This document shows positions 27,454 to 37,651 of a stretch of DNA of 64,000 bases, piece by piece; positions within the stretch are counted from its first letter, which is position 1; every line of letters begins with the position of its first letter. The notes beneath the pieces are model-generated. The model saw only the letters and a list, made by a program, of their open reading frames with translations, was not told the DNA's origin and did not search any database. Made by a program: the position numbers and the translations under genes. This stretch comes from Parabacteroides hominis (GTDB taxonomy: Bacteria; Bacteroidota; Bacteroidia; Bacteroidales; Tannerellaceae): the NCBI RefSeq assembly GCF_014287585.1, contig NZ_JACOOJ010000020.1, positions 30,977-94,976 of the forward strand, written 5' to 3'.

Positions 27454-28683
27454 ATGGCCAAAACAGGCGATAGCTGTACGTTTTGCGGGCGCAGTAGCCG
27501 GGACGTTAATATGTTGATTAACGGAATCTCCGGCGCTATCTGTGATGAATGTGCACAGCAAGCGTACGAAATAGTAAAAGAACAAATGCCTGGCAAGGGG
27601 AGTTCTTTCGGGTTGAACCAGAAAGATCTGCCGAAGCCTGAGGATATTAAGGCCTTTCTGGATCAATATGTGATAGGGCAGGACGACGCGAAACGGTATC
27701 TGTCGGTTGCGGTGTATAATCACTACAAGCGTTTGATCCAGAAAGTGACATCGGATGATGTCGAAATCGAGAAATCGAATATTATTATGGTGGGAGCTAC
27801 GGGTACAGGAAAAACGCTGCTTGCCCGTACGATCGCCAAATTGCTTCATGTCCCGTTCGCCATCGTAGATGCGACGGTCCTGACAGAAGCCGGTTATGTA
27901 GGGGAGGATATAGAAAGCATTTTGACCCGCCTGCTGCAGGCTGCCGATTATGATGTCGAAGCGGCACAGCGCGGTATCGTCTTTATCGATGAAATAGATA
28001 AGATCGCCCGTAAGAGCGATAATCCTTCCATTACCCGTGATGTAAGCGGTGAAGGTGTGCAGCAGGGTTTGCTGAAACTCTTGGAAGGTTCCATTGTCAA
28101 CGTGCCCCCGCAGGGAGGACGCAAGCATCCGGAACAGAAAATGATTGCTGTGGATACGAAGAATATCCTGTTTGTATGTGGTGGCGCTTTCGACGGAATA
28201 GAGAAGAAAATCGCCCAGCGTTTGAATACCCGCGTAGTAGGATACGCCGCAAACGAAAACACAGCGCAGGTGGATCGCAACAATCTGCTGAAATATATCA
28301 CGCCAACCGATCTGAAATCATTCGGCCTGATTCCGGAAATCATCGGGCGTCTCCCTATCCTGACCTATTTGAACCCGTTGGATAGGAGCACGCTTCGTAA
28401 TATCCTGACGGAACCGAAGAACTCGATCATCAAGCAATACATCAAATTGTTTGCGATGGATGATATTAAACTGACATTTGACGAGGACGTGTTCGAATTC
28501 ATAGTCGACAAGGCACTTGAATTTAAGTTGGGAGCACGCGGCTTACGTTCCATTGTGGAGGCTGTGATGATGGATGCCATGTACAGCATGCCGTCCGCAA
28601 ATAAAAAGAAGCTCCATGTCACGCTGGAGTATGCGAAGGAAAAGTTTGAAAAATCGGACGTAAACCGTCTGCAGATGGCCTGA
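27454..28683 (+). CDS. clpX: ATP-dependent Clp protease ATP-binding subunit ClpX
   Basis: ClpX unfolds tagged proteins and feeds them to ClpP. The 409-residue protein has the N-terminal zinc-binding domain (Cys-8, Cys-11, Cys-30, Cys-33), Walker A GATGTGKT near residue 113, Walker [11 protein letters not shown], the sensor and arginine-finger region, and the pore loop GYVGEDIES. Length is normal. It follows clpP and precedes recQ by 26 bases on the same strand. Confidence 0.97.
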   Translation: MAKTGDSCTFCGRSSRDVNMLINGISGAICDECAQQAYEIVKEQMPGKGSSFGLNQKDLPKPEDIKAFLDQYVIGQDDAKRYLSVAVYNHYKRLIQKVTSDDVEIEKSNIIMVGATGTGKTLLARTIAKLLHVPFAIVDATVLTEAGYVGEDIESILTRLLQAADYDVEAAQRGIVFIDEIDKIARKSDNPSITRDVSGEGVQQGLLKLLEGSIVNVPPQGGRKHPEQKMIAVDTKNILFVCGGAFDGIEKKIAQRLNTRVVGYAANENTAQVDRNNLLKYITPTDLKSFGLIPEIIGRLPILTYLNPLDRSTLRNILTEPKNSIIKQYIKLFAMDDIKLTFDEDVFEFIVDKALEFKLGARGLRSIVEAVMMDAMYSMPSANKKKLHVTLEYAKEKFEKSDVNRLQMA

Positions 28684-28709
28684 CCGGCGGTTTTTAAAAT
28701 ATAAATAGT

Positions 28710-30890
28710 ATGGCGAAGAAGGATAATTTAACAGAAGAGCTCAAAAAACATTTTGGTTTTGATACCTTTAAAGGTAATCAAAGAGCGATCATCGAAAATG
28801 TGCTGGCAGGAAATGATACCTTTGTGTTGATGCCGACCGGAGGAGGAAAATCTTTGTGTTATCAACTGCCTTCTCTTATGATGCCGGGGACGGCCATTGT
28901 GATTTCTCCCTTGATAGCCCTGATGAAAAACCAGGTGGATGCCATGCGCAATTTCAGCGAAGAGGACGGGGTTGCCCATTTCATAAACTCATCCTTGAAT
29001 AAATCGGCTATCGACCAGGTAAAAGACGATATCCGTAAAGGCCGGACGAAGTTGCTCTACGTGGCTCCGGAGTCATTGACCAAAGATGAAAATGTGGAGT
29101 TCCTGCGTCAAGTCAATATTTCGTTTTATGCTGTCGACGAAGCGCACTGTATTTCCGAATGGGGACATGATTTCCGCCCGGAATACCGTCGTATCCGCCC
29201 GATCATAAACGAAATCGGGAAACGTCCGTTGATAGCCCTGACAGCGACAGCCACTCCGAAAGTGCAGCACGATATCCAGAAAAACTTGGGAATGATCGAC
29301 GCCTCTGTTTTTAAATCCTCCTTCAACCGTTCTAATTTATATTATGAGATTCGTCCGAAAACGGCGAATATCGACCGCGAGATCATTAAATACATTAAGT
29401 CCAAAGAGGGGAAATCCGGTATTATCTATTGCTTGAGCCGCAAGAAAGTGGAAGAGTTTGCCGATATCCTGAAAGCAAACGGCATCAAGGCGCTCCCTTA
29501 TCATGCCGGCATGGATTCGCAGCAGCGTTCGAACAATCAGGATGCGTTCCTGATGGAAAAAGCAGACGTGATCGTTGCTACCATCGCTTTCGGTATGGGG
29601 ATCGACAAACCCGACGTGCGGTATGTCATCCATTATGATATTCCCAAAAGCCTCGAAGGATATTACCAGGAAACCGGACGATCCGGCCGTGATGGCGGTG
29701 AAGGCCAGTGCATCGCTTTTTATGCCTACAAGGACTTGCAGAAGTTGGAAAAATTCATGCAGGGGAAACCGGTGGCGGAGCAGGAGATCGGCAAGCAGTT
29801 GCTTTTAGAGACTGCCGCTTATGCCGAAACGTCCGTATGCCGGCGGAAAGTCTTGTTGCACTATTTCGGTGAAGAATACCTGGAAGAAAATTGTGGAAAT
29901 TGTGATAATTGTTTGAACCCAAAAAAGAAAGTGGAAGCAAAGGAATTATTAAGCGCCGTACTTGAAGTAATTAGTACGTTAAAGGAAAAATTCAAGGCAG
30001 AATATATTGTCAATATGTTGGTCGGCAACGAGACCTCCGAAATACAATCTTACAAACACAATGAACTGGAAGTTTTCGGTTCCGGTTCGGATGAAGAGGA
30101 AAAGACATGGAATGCCGTTATCCGTCAGGCTTTGATTGCCGGATATCTGGCCAAGGACATCGAAAACTACGGCCTGTTGAAGATTACGGATAAAGGGAAA
30201 GAGTTTATAAAGAAACCTGTCTCTTTCAAGATTACCGAAGATAACGAATTCGACGAAGAGGAAGAAGAAGTACCAGTACGCGGCGGAGCAACCTGTGCCG
30301 TCGACCCGATCCTCTATTCGATGATGAAGGATTTGCGCAAGAAGCTGTCCAAACGTCTGGAAGTGCCTCCATTCGTTATTTTCCAGGACCCGTCCCTGGA
30401 AGCGATGGCCACCACCTATCCGGTGACATTGGATGAATTGCAGAATATTCCCGGTGTCGGAGCCGGCAAGGCAAAAAGATATGGCAAGGAGTTTGTCGAA
30501 CTGATCAAGAAACACGTGGAAGAAAACGAAATCGAACGTCCCGAAGACCTTCGCGTCCGTACGGTTGCCAACAAATCCAAACTGAAAGTTTCGATCATCC
30601 AGCGTATCGACCGTAAGGTGGCGTTAGACGAGATTGCCTTGACGAACGGATTGGAATTTAACGAACTGCTCGATGAAATAGAAGCGATCGTCTATTCCGG
30701 AACCCGTATCAATATCGACTACTTCCTGAACGACGTGATGGACGAAGATCATATCGATGACATTTATGAATACTTCAAGGATTCGGAAACAGACGATCTG
30801 GAAGATGCCATCGAAGAATTAGGCGGCGACTATACGGAAGAAGAGATTCGCCTCGTCCGTATTAAGTTCCTGTCGGAAATGGCAAACTAA
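28710..30890 (+). CDS. recQ: ATP-dependent DNA helicase RecQ
   Basis: RecQ is a 3'-5' DNA helicase for recombination and fork repair. Motif I is MPTGGGKSLCYQLP, motif II VDEAHCISEWGHDFRPEY, motif VI QETGRSGRDGG. The zinc cluster appears as CRRKVLLHYFGE followed by CGNCDNC. A winged-helix region and an HRDC domain (DLRKKLSKRLEVPPFVIFQD to GKEFVELIKKH, about 535-610) follow. At 726 residues it is about 115 residues longer than E. coli RecQ; the extra C-terminal part is acidic (EDHIDDIYEYFKD) and ends after a helical region. Confidence 0.96.
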   Translation: MAKKDNLTEELKKHFGFDTFKGNQRAIIENVLAGNDTFVLMPTGGGKSLCYQLPSLMMPGTAIVISPLIALMKNQVDAMRNFSEEDGVAHFINSSLNKSAIDQVKDDIRKGRTKLLYVAPESLTKDENVEFLRQVNISFYAVDEAHCISEWGHDFRPEYRRIRPIINEIGKRPLIALTATATPKVQHDIQKNLGMIDASVFKSSFNRSNLYYEIRPKTANIDREIIKYIKSKEGKSGIIYCLSRKKVEEFADILKANGIKALPYHAGMDSQQRSNNQDAFLMEKADVIVATIAFGMGIDKPDVRYVIHYDIPKSLEGYYQETGRSGRDGGEGQCIAFYAYKDLQKLEKFMQGKPVAEQEIGKQLLLETAAYAETSVCRRKVLLHYFGEEYLEENCGNCDNCLNPKKKVEAKELLSAVLEVISTLKEKFKAEYIVNMLVGNETSEIQSYKHNELEVFGSGSDEEEKTWNAVIRQALIAGYLAKDIENYGLLKITDKGKEFIKKPVSFKITEDNEFDEEEEEVPVRGGATCAVDPILYSMMKDLRKKLSKRLEVPPFVIFQDPSLEAMATTYPVTLDELQNIPGVGAGKAKRYGKEFVELIKKHVEENEIERPEDLRVRTVANKSKLKVSIIQRIDRKVALDEIALTNGLEFNELLDEIEAIVYSGTRINIDYFLNDVMDEDHIDDIYEYFKDSETDDLEDAIEELGGDYTEEEIRLVRIKFLSEMAN

Positions 30891-30904
30891 ATAATAATTA
30901 TTAA

Positions 30905-32392
<1,488 letters not shown>

Positions 32393-32456
32393 GTTTTGAC
32401 TATCTTGTCTTTAACTAACACGAGTCCGGGATAAGGAATATCCGGATATAAACAAA

Positions 32457-32515
32457 AAAAGGTCGCCCGCATCCCGGCAATGAAGCCGGTTGATACGGAG
32501 CAACCTTTTGACAGC
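32457..32515 (+). terminator. Branched hairpin downstream of guaB
   Basis: AAAAGGTCGC (32457-32466) pairs with GCAACCTTTT (32500-32509) with one mismatch, enclosing a second stem CCGGC/GCCGG. It lies 65 bases after the guaB stop. It is probably a terminator, although the 3' T-run is short. Confidence 0.5.
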
Positions 32516-32706
32516 AGGTTTTCGGAGGGGGTTATCATCACAAAAAACAAGCTGTTTAAAAACGACTGTCAGATTCTCACGAACGGACAGTTGCACAAAG
32601 AAAAACGTATAGTCGTACATGCGTTGCGTTACGACCTTTTGTTTTGATAAATAATATGAATTTATTTTAAAAGAACGCGTCAGGACGCAAAAAAGCGTGA
32701 GACTGC

Positions 32707-32780
32707 CGCGAATTACGCGAATAATGCGGATAAGAAAATAGGTTTCAGGTGTTTAATCCGCGTTATTCGCATAATCCGCG
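32707..32780. repeat. Long imperfect inverted repeat (GCGGAT/ATCCGC family)
   Basis: The arm 32707-32732 begins CGCGAATTACGCGAATAATG and ends GCGGATA. It is complementary to 32754-32780 at about 23 of 26 positions, around a 21-base loop. The same vocabulary (GCGGAT, ATCCGC, ATCCGTT) recurs at 34312-34364, suggesting a dispersed palindromic element family. Confidence 0.75.
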
Positions 32781-32829
32781 TCAAAATTATATTTGCGTCT
32801 ATCAGACTCATATTCTCTTAGTTGAGCAT

Positions 32830-33324
32830 TTACGGGTATGAAACCCTGACTAATGATTGATACTGTAAATAGCTATTATCCCCATAATACAATTTCAAGT
32901 CATTGTCCAAATCTGTATATACATAGGATGTGATTTTATGGAACAACTTCATATACATCTCCTCGAATTCCATAACATTAGGTTCCAAACTCGCTACCTG
33001 AGTAATGGAGTATTCCATAGAGATTTTGCCAGTTGTAGGATTTGTCTTGAATGTACCCCTTATTTGATTTGCGCCGACACGACCTTCAAATTTTTCATTA
33101 TCTTCAAAAATCAAATATGCATACATGTAATTTCCAGGCGTTGCCAGTTTTTCTCCATTTTCAATGATTGCGCCCAGTTGCCATTGCAGTTCCGCCTCAA
33201 TCGGAATCTCTTCTTGCGGAGTCTCTTTTTGCGGAGTCTCCGAATCACTGTCACAAGCCATGCAGAGAGCCAGGCAAAATAACAGAGATATTTTTATCAG
33301 TAGCTTCAAACTTAGATTTGCCAT
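32830..33324 (-). CDS. Hypothetical lipoprotein
   Basis: A 164-residue predicted lipoprotein: signal MANLSLKLLIKISLLFCLALCMAC with Cys-24 followed by acidic DSDSE, suggesting surface export. A small repeat TPQKETPQEE follows. The rest is one beta-rich domain (WQLGAIIENGEKLATPGNY, FEDNEKFEGRVGANQIRGTFK, KISMEYSITQVAS) reminiscent of META/HslJ-like domains, but I cannot confirm the family. It is AT-richer than neighbouring housekeeping genes and may be accessory. Confidence 0.72.
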   Translation of the reverse strand: MANLSLKLLIKISLLFCLALCMACDSDSETPQKETPQEEIPIEAELQWQLGAIIENGEKLATPGNYMYAYLIFEDNEKFEGRVGANQIRGTFKTNPTTGKISMEYSITQVASLEPNVMEFEEMYMKLFHKITSYVYTDLDNDLKLYYGDNSYLQYQSLVRVSYP

Positions 33325-33531
33325 AGTCCTATTATAATTACAAGTTAAAATATTTCCAACTCCGATTTAGCTTCAAGGCTAACGATTCTCAAAATTAATT
33401 AATTATCATGGCAAAACAAAAAGATAACGTCAAAACCGATAAAATTAATCCGTCACAGGCATGCAAAAAATCCGCTTTCCGCATAAACCATCCTTCCGGC
33501 AGCATCCGCTTTCTTTTCCCATGCCAGCCCA

Positions 33532-34167
33532 TCATTTGAAAATCGGGACAAAAATCGATAATTGCAGGTCTCTTGTCTCCGTATTGCCAACTACATGATT
33601 CCAGTAAATCCGTTTAAATCCATTTTTGTAAGACAGGTCGACTTGGAACCAGTTGAAATCATAACCTACTTTCACAACAAGAGGAATGTCGAATTTATTA
33701 TCTTCCAAATTAGCTTTGGCTTTCGTATTAAAATAAATTGTCGGTTCCACTCCAATTCCAGCCTTTAACCCTTTCCAAAGTTTATAACCGGCGACAAAAT
33801 TCAACGATAATCCGTTAAATAATTTTGTATTATCGTAAATAGCGCCCTCCGGTTGCTGTTCACCATTATTAGTGTTATGATAAATTCTTTGCTCTTGGAA
33901 AGCTATGTTCACTCTCCTTGCTTGATACAATAGAGCAGCATCAATTAAAAAATGATTTTTAAATTCATACTGGAATTGATATCCGACATTAAAACTAAAA
34001 CGATGGTCCCATTTCAAATCTCTTTCTCCTGATGATAACAGAGAATTGATTTTCGATTTATGCATCCAACTATCACCTCCACCGGCTACAATCCCCGATT
34101 TTAGCTGTGATTGTGATAACATAGGAAACAATAATAAACATGCAAGTAAAATAAATGTCTTTTTCAT
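33532..34167 (-). CDS. Outer-membrane beta-barrel protein (PorT-like fold)
   Basis: A 211-residue protein with a cleavable signal MKKTFILLACLLLFPMLSQSQ and alternating amphipathic strands throughout (FNVGYQFQYEFKNHFLIDAALLY, GLSLNFVAGYKLWKGLKAGIGVEP, LVVKVGYDFNWFQVDLSYKNG), ending with the aromatic-terminated strand LSIFVPIFK. This pattern is typical of small outer-membrane barrels of the PorT/OMP_b-brl_2 kind in Bacteroidetes. The function is unknown. It is 207 bases from the lipoprotein gene on the same strand. Confidence 0.75.
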   Translation of the reverse strand: MKKTFILLACLLLFPMLSQSQLKSGIVAGGGDSWMHKSKINSLLSSGERDLKWDHRFSFNVGYQFQYEFKNHFLIDAALLYQARRVNIAFQEQRIYHNTNNGEQQPEGAIYDNTKLFNGLSLNFVAGYKLWKGLKAGIGVEPTIYFNTKAKANLEDNKFDIPLVVKVGYDFNWFQVDLSYKNGFKRIYWNHVVGNTETRDLQLSIFVPIFK

Positions 34168-34191
34168 ATCACTCTCTTTTTATGGTTGTTC

Positions 34192-34199
34192 CAAATGTA
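34192..34199 (-). promoter_or_regulatory. Possible -7 box for the beta-barrel gene
   Basis: The minus strand reads TACATTTG, a TAnnTTTG match, 25 bases upstream of the ATG at 34167. No TTG at the ideal distance. Confidence 0.4.
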
Positions 34200-34311
34200 A
34201 TGAAATTATTAACGCTACGTGCTTGTTTTTACAAATTTTGATGAAAAATAAATGAAAATATTGCAGATGTGAAACTAAATGTCCCGCTTAAGAACCAGGC
34301 TCGCAGATGGC

Positions 34312-34364
34312 GCGGATGAAACGGATTAAAGCGGATTTAAATTATTTTATCCGTTAAGATCCGC
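34312..34364. repeat. Palindromic GCGGAT/ATCCGC repeat at the edge of the M15 relic
   Basis: GCGGATGAAACGGAT (34312-34326) is complementary, with one base inserted, to ATCCGTTAAGATCCGC (34349-34364); an inner GCGGAT sits at 34331-34336. The right arm runs into the first codons of the M15 peptidase remnant, so the element marks the breakpoint that removed the start of that gene. Confidence 0.65.
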
Positions 34365-34671
34365 CCGATCCATGTCATCGGCGAACTGACGCGCAGTTAT
34401 GCGGCTACAGAAAACGGCCTCGACAATTCGCCGGGCGAAACCGAACTGGCGGCTTTGAAACGGCTGGCGGTGGATGTGCTTGAACCGCTGCGCGAATGCC
34501 TCGGTGCGCCGATCATCGTCACCAGCGGTTTCCGCAATCCCGCCGTAAACCGCCTGGTCGGTGGCGTCGCCGCTTCGCAGCACACCAAAGGCGAAGCGGC
34601 CGACTGTTATACGCCTCTCGGCGCACGGCATCTGTTGGATGTTTTGCTCGAAAACAAGCTGTCTTTCCCTC
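34359..34671 (+). pseudogene. Remnant of an M15 D-Ala-D-Ala carboxypeptidase/endolysin
   Basis: The frame open from 34341 translates as IHVIGELTRSYAATENGLDN, then SPGETELAALKRLAVDVL, GAPIIVTSGFRNPAVNRLVG and GVAASQHTKGEAADCYT. This is the N-terminal two thirds of a Peptidase_M15_3 domain, including the zinc-ligand region SQHxxGEAAD with its His and Asp. There is no start codon, because a palindromic repeat replaces the 5' end. The last third, with the remaining zinc-binding residues, is missing and the frame runs into the next gene. Such peptidases serve as phage-type endolysins in Bacteroidales. Confidence 0.7.
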
Positions 34672-35094
34672 ATTCTTTTTTCCTCCTGTGCATCGCGGAA
34701 AATGTCGGACAGGAGCGTCGCCAGTTCGGACAGCTTGCGCCGGACCACCCGCCTGTCGATCCGGCAAATGGCCGTCCCCGAAAGCCGTGCCGACTTGCAA
34801 ATTCCGGCTGCCGGACTGCGTGGACTGCCGCCTGCCGCCGTTTACACCGCCAGGAGCGGACAGGCGACGGCGACCGTCCGGTTCCTCCACGACACGCTGT
34901 TCGTTTCCGCTTCGTGCGACAGTTTGCAACAATTGGTCTACGACTATCAACAACAGGTCGAACGATTGTCCGTCAGCTCCGAACACGAAGAGAAGACAAA
35001 AGAAAGGAGTGGGGGACGGCGTTTTTTATGGGGGATTCTTTTGGCCGTTGCCGCTTATTTGGCAGGGCGGTCACGGTATGAGATGTTTAAATGA
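34639..35094 (+). CDS. Lipoprotein with C-terminal membrane anchor, unimolecular-spanin-like (possibly decayed)
   Basis: This frame encodes 151 residues. The N-terminus has a short lipoprotein-type signal (SCLSLILFSSC, Cys-17). A soluble central region of about 100 residues follows (SDSLRRTTRLSIRQM, ARSGQATATVRFLHDTLFV, SCDSLQQLVYDYQQQVERLS), and a C-terminal hydrophobic segment RRFLWGILLAVAAYLAGR ends in a short basic tail. An N-terminal lipid plus a C-terminal transmembrane anchor is the topology of phage u-spanins, which fuse inner and outer membranes during lysis. It overlaps the M15 endolysin remnant. The true N-terminus may have been altered by the deletion that joined the two genes, so it may be a pseudogene. 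Confidence 0.5.
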   Translation: MFCSKTSCLSLILFSSCASRKMSDRSVASSDSLRRTTRLSIRQMAVPESRADLQIPAAGLRGLPPAAVYTARSGQATATVRFLHDTLFVSASCDSLQQLVYDYQQQVERLSVSSEHEEKTKERSGGRRFLWGILLAVAAYLAGRSRYEMFK

Positions 35095-35112
35095 AGGCTA
35101 TATTTGATAAAA

Positions 35113-35170
35113 AACACTAATTTAACGGGCCTGCGTACTTTTTAGGCTGCATCTCCGTTAGATTAGTGTT
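35113..35170. terminator. Long inverted repeat before the PpiC gene cluster
   Basis: AACACTAATTTAACGG (35113-35128) is complementary to CCGTTAGATTAGTGTT (35155-35170) with one mismatch; inside, GCCT (35129-35132) pairs with AGGC (35144-35147). It is followed by ATTTTTG. It probably ends transcription from the upstream relic and shares its last T with the -7 box at 35170. Confidence 0.6.
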
Positions 35171-35177
35171 ATTTTTG
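35170..35177 (+). promoter_or_regulatory. Candidate -7 box TATTTTTG upstream of the PpiC/SurA/ostA/mutL operon
   Basis: TATTTTTG matches TAnnTTTG and lies 35 bases before ATG 35212. A second match, TATATTTG, is at 35099-35106, before the hairpin. Confidence 0.45.
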
Positions 35178-35211
35178 TAAACGATATCGTGATATGGTAA
35201 AAGAAGGATTA

Positions 35212-36756
35212 ATGAAGAAGTTGCTTGTATTATCTTTGGTATTCGCTTGTATGACAGGAAATGCGCAGATTCCGGCCGACTCGGTCGTGATGACGGTTGC
35301 CGGAAAGCAGATCCCGTTGGATGAATTTATTTTTATTGCACAAAAGAATAGCGAAGTGAACCTGTCCGACCGTAAATCCGTGGACGCATACGTGGAGTTG
35401 TTCAAAAATTTCAAACTGAAAGTGGCGGAAGCGGAGGATTTGGGGCTGGATAAGACGAAAGCGTTCAAAGATGAATTGGATGGCTATCGGGCCCAATTGA
35501 CTTCAAGTTATCTGTCGGATAAGGATGGAGAGGAAGCGGCCGTGCGTGCCGTATATGACCGGTATGGCGAAGTGCTGGAACTGAGCCATATTTTGTTCCG
35601 CTTGCCGCAGCGTACGTTGTCGAAAGATACGGTTCCCGTGTATCGGAAAGCGATCGAGGCCTATAAGCGTATTCAGGCGGGAGAGGATTTTGCCGCTGTA
35701 GGCGAAGAACTGAAAGACGCCGATAAGGAAAATGTCGGCTATGAATATGTACACAGCCTGCTGCCGATGCAAACGGTTAAGGCCTTTGAAAATGTCGCTT
35801 ATTCGATGCCCGTCGGCTCCGTCTCTCTACCGGTTCGGACGACTATGGGCTTCCATATCATAAAAATACACAGCCGGAAACGGAATCCGGGGTTGGTGCG
35901 TGTAGCGCATGTCCTCACAGACTCGTTGGCGCGTGCGGAAGAAGTTTACCGGAAAGCGAAAGACGGAGCTGACTTTGCCGGGTTGGCAAAAGAATATTCG
36001 TCTGATGCAGGGTCTGCCAAGCGGGGCGGCGAGCTGCCTGCTTTTGGTGTCGGCGAGATGGTCGAACCCTTCGAGGCGGCTGCTTTCGCCTTGGACACTC
36101 CGGGGGAATTGTCCCGTCCGGTGAAAACCCGTTTCGGCTATCACGTCATAAAGTTGATCGAGAAGAAAGGTCTTCCTTCTTTCGATGATAAGAAAAAAGG
36201 TTGGTCCCGCCAGATGGCGCAGGGAGAACGGAACTTCGAATATTACGGTGCGTTCGATGAACGGATGAAAAAAGAATACGGCTATCGCTTCTATCCCGAA
36301 GCCTATGCCGAACTGCAAGCCTTGTGCAACGACTATTTCCCGTCCGATCCTGCTTTTTACGAGAAGGCGAAAGAGATGGACAAGACCTTGTTCCATCTGA
36401 ATGGCACGGACTTCCCCCAGAGCGAGTTCGCCTATTATATCCAGCGATGCCCGTTCTCTACAAAATCGTATGCGGGAGATTTCATGCAGGAAGTTTACGA
36501 CCTTTTTATCCGCGACATCGTGACCACTGCCGAACGTAAGAATCTGACGGCAAAACATCCGGAGTTCGAACTTCTTATGCAAGAATACCGGGATGGCATC
36601 CTGTTGTTCGACATCAGCAATAAGGAAGTCTGGAACAAGCCGATGGACCAGCAAGCCCAGGCGGAAGCCGAATGGATCGAGCAGCTCAACCGGAAATACC
36701 CGGTGACAATAAACCGGAAGCTGGTGAAGAAAGTGAGTAAAATGGCAAAGAAATAA
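35212..36756 (+). CDS. PpiC/SurA-type peptidylprolyl isomerase with two parvulin domains
   Basis: A 514-residue periplasmic protein with signal MKKLLVLSLVFACMTGNAQ. Two parvulin rotamase domains are visible: one around residues 120-225 (ELSHILFRLPQ ... VRTTMGFHIIKIHS) and one around 225-325 (RVAHVLTD ... YSSDAGSAKRGGELPAFG ... KTRFGYHVIKLIEKKG). The flanking helices resemble the SurA chaperone core. It likely helps outer-membrane proteins fold. It is the first of three SurA-related genes in a row, 15 bases before the next. ATG 35212 gives the signal peptide directly; an upstream start at 35194 is less likely. Confidence 0.9.
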   Translation: MKKLLVLSLVFACMTGNAQIPADSVVMTVAGKQIPLDEFIFIAQKNSEVNLSDRKSVDAYVELFKNFKLKVAEAEDLGLDKTKAFKDELDGYRAQLTSSYLSDKDGEEAAVRAVYDRYGEVLELSHILFRLPQRTLSKDTVPVYRKAIEAYKRIQAGEDFAAVGEELKDADKENVGYEYVHSLLPMQTVKAFENVAYSMPVGSVSLPVRTTMGFHIIKIHSRKRNPGLVRVAHVLTDSLARAEEVYRKAKDGADFAGLAKEYSSDAGSAKRGGELPAFGVGEMVEPFEAAAFALDTPGELSRPVKTRFGYHVIKLIEKKGLPSFDDKKKGWSRQMAQGERNFEYYGAFDERMKKEYGYRFYPEAYAELQALCNDYFPSDPAFYEKAKEMDKTLFHLNGTDFPQSEFAYYIQRCPFSTKSYAGDFMQEVYDLFIRDIVTTAERKNLTAKHPEFELLMQEYRDGILLFDISNKEVWNKPMDQQAQAEAEWIEQLNRKYPVTINRKLVKKVSKMAKK

Positions 36757-36771
36757 TAAAGGGAAAGTTAT

Positions 36772-37629
36772 ATGAGATATTGCTTCATTTTTATAGCATT
36801 CGTATCTTTGCTGTGTTCTTGTAAAGGAGCGCAGCCCACGGATGATGCGGATGTGTTGGTAAAAGTGAAGGACCGGACGCTCGGACGTTCGGAGATAAAG
36901 CAGTTGATCCCGCGCGGATTATCCTCGGCCGACAGCTTGTTGCTTGCCGAAAGCCTGGAAAAGAAGTGGGTGAAAGATGCCTTGGTCTACGATGTGGCAC
37001 TGCGCAACTTGGAGGGGGAAGACAAGGCGGAAGTGGATAAGCTGGTGGAGGAATACCGTCATTCGCTGATCCGCTACCGGTATCAGGAACAGTTGATAAG
37101 AGAAAGGCTTTCTTCTGAATTTCAGGAAAGCGACAAGCTGAGTTATTACGAAGAAAACCAGAAAAAGTTTGTATTGGACAAGGCTTTGGTGAAAGGCCTC
37201 TTCCTGAAGATCCCGGTGGATGCCCCCGGGCTTTCTGATGTAAAGGGATGGTATAGATCGACTTCTGAGGCTTCTTTAGAAAAAATTGAGAAGTATAGTG
37301 TGCAGAATGCCAGTATTTATGACTACTTTTACGACAAATGGGTGGACTTTGACCAGGTGATGGATAATATTCCGGTGCATGTGTCGAATGCGAATGACTT
37401 CCTGAAGGCAAACAAGTTTGTCGAAGTCTCGGATAGTACATATTGCTATCTGTTGAATATTAAGGAATATCTGCCTGTCGGAGGTGTGGCGCCATACGAC
37501 TATGCCAGTGCGCAGATCGTGGAGATGCTGACGAATCTGCGTAAGGTGGAATTTTTGAAGAAATTTGAAGAAGAATTATATAATGACGCGGTCAGGAGCG
37601 GTGACGTTGAGTTTTACACGGAACCGTGA
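36772..37629 (+). CDS. SurA-like lipoprotein lacking a PPIase domain
   Basis: A 285-residue lipoprotein (signal with LCSC, Cys-17). Residues 25-130 look like a SurA N-terminal chaperone domain: DDADVLVKVKDRTLGRSEIKQLIPRG with a helical segment, then ERLSSEFQESDKLSYYEENQKKF, where a parvulin domain would normally start. The parvulin fold is absent or unrecognisable. It probably forms a chaperone set with its two neighbours. Spacing to the next gene is 22 bases. Confidence 0.78.
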   Translation: MRYCFIFIAFVSLLCSCKGAQPTDDADVLVKVKDRTLGRSEIKQLIPRGLSSADSLLLAESLEKKWVKDALVYDVALRNLEGEDKAEVDKLVEEYRHSLIRYRYQEQLIRERLSSEFQESDKLSYYEENQKKFVLDKALVKGLFLKIPVDAPGLSDVKGWYRSTSEASLEKIEKYSVQNASIYDYFYDKWVDFDQVMDNIPVHVSNANDFLKANKFVEVSDSTYCYLLNIKEYLPVGGVAPYDYASAQIVEMLTNLRKVEFLKKFEEELYNDAVRSGDVEFYTEP

Positions 37630-37651
37630 TTGGCAGCTTATAGAGAAGTAC

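Larger units (their letters stand above)
32393..32829. other. 437-base intergenic region with terminator and palindromic repeat
   Basis: No convincing gene. The first part holds the branched hairpin after guaB; the second holds a long inverted repeat (32707-32780). The region ends at the stop of a convergent lipoprotein gene. A minus-strand frame at 32411-32620 lacks any family feature. Confidence 0.6.

Noticed and set aside
34347..34748. Minus-strand frames across the M15 relic
   Set aside because: They are antisense to the peptidase motif SQHTKGEAAD and show no domain features.
34496..35107. Further plus-strand frame across the M15/spanin-like relic
   Set aside because: Arg/Pro/Cys-rich translation typical of a GC-rich shadow frame; the other two frames carry the M15 and lipoprotein signatures.
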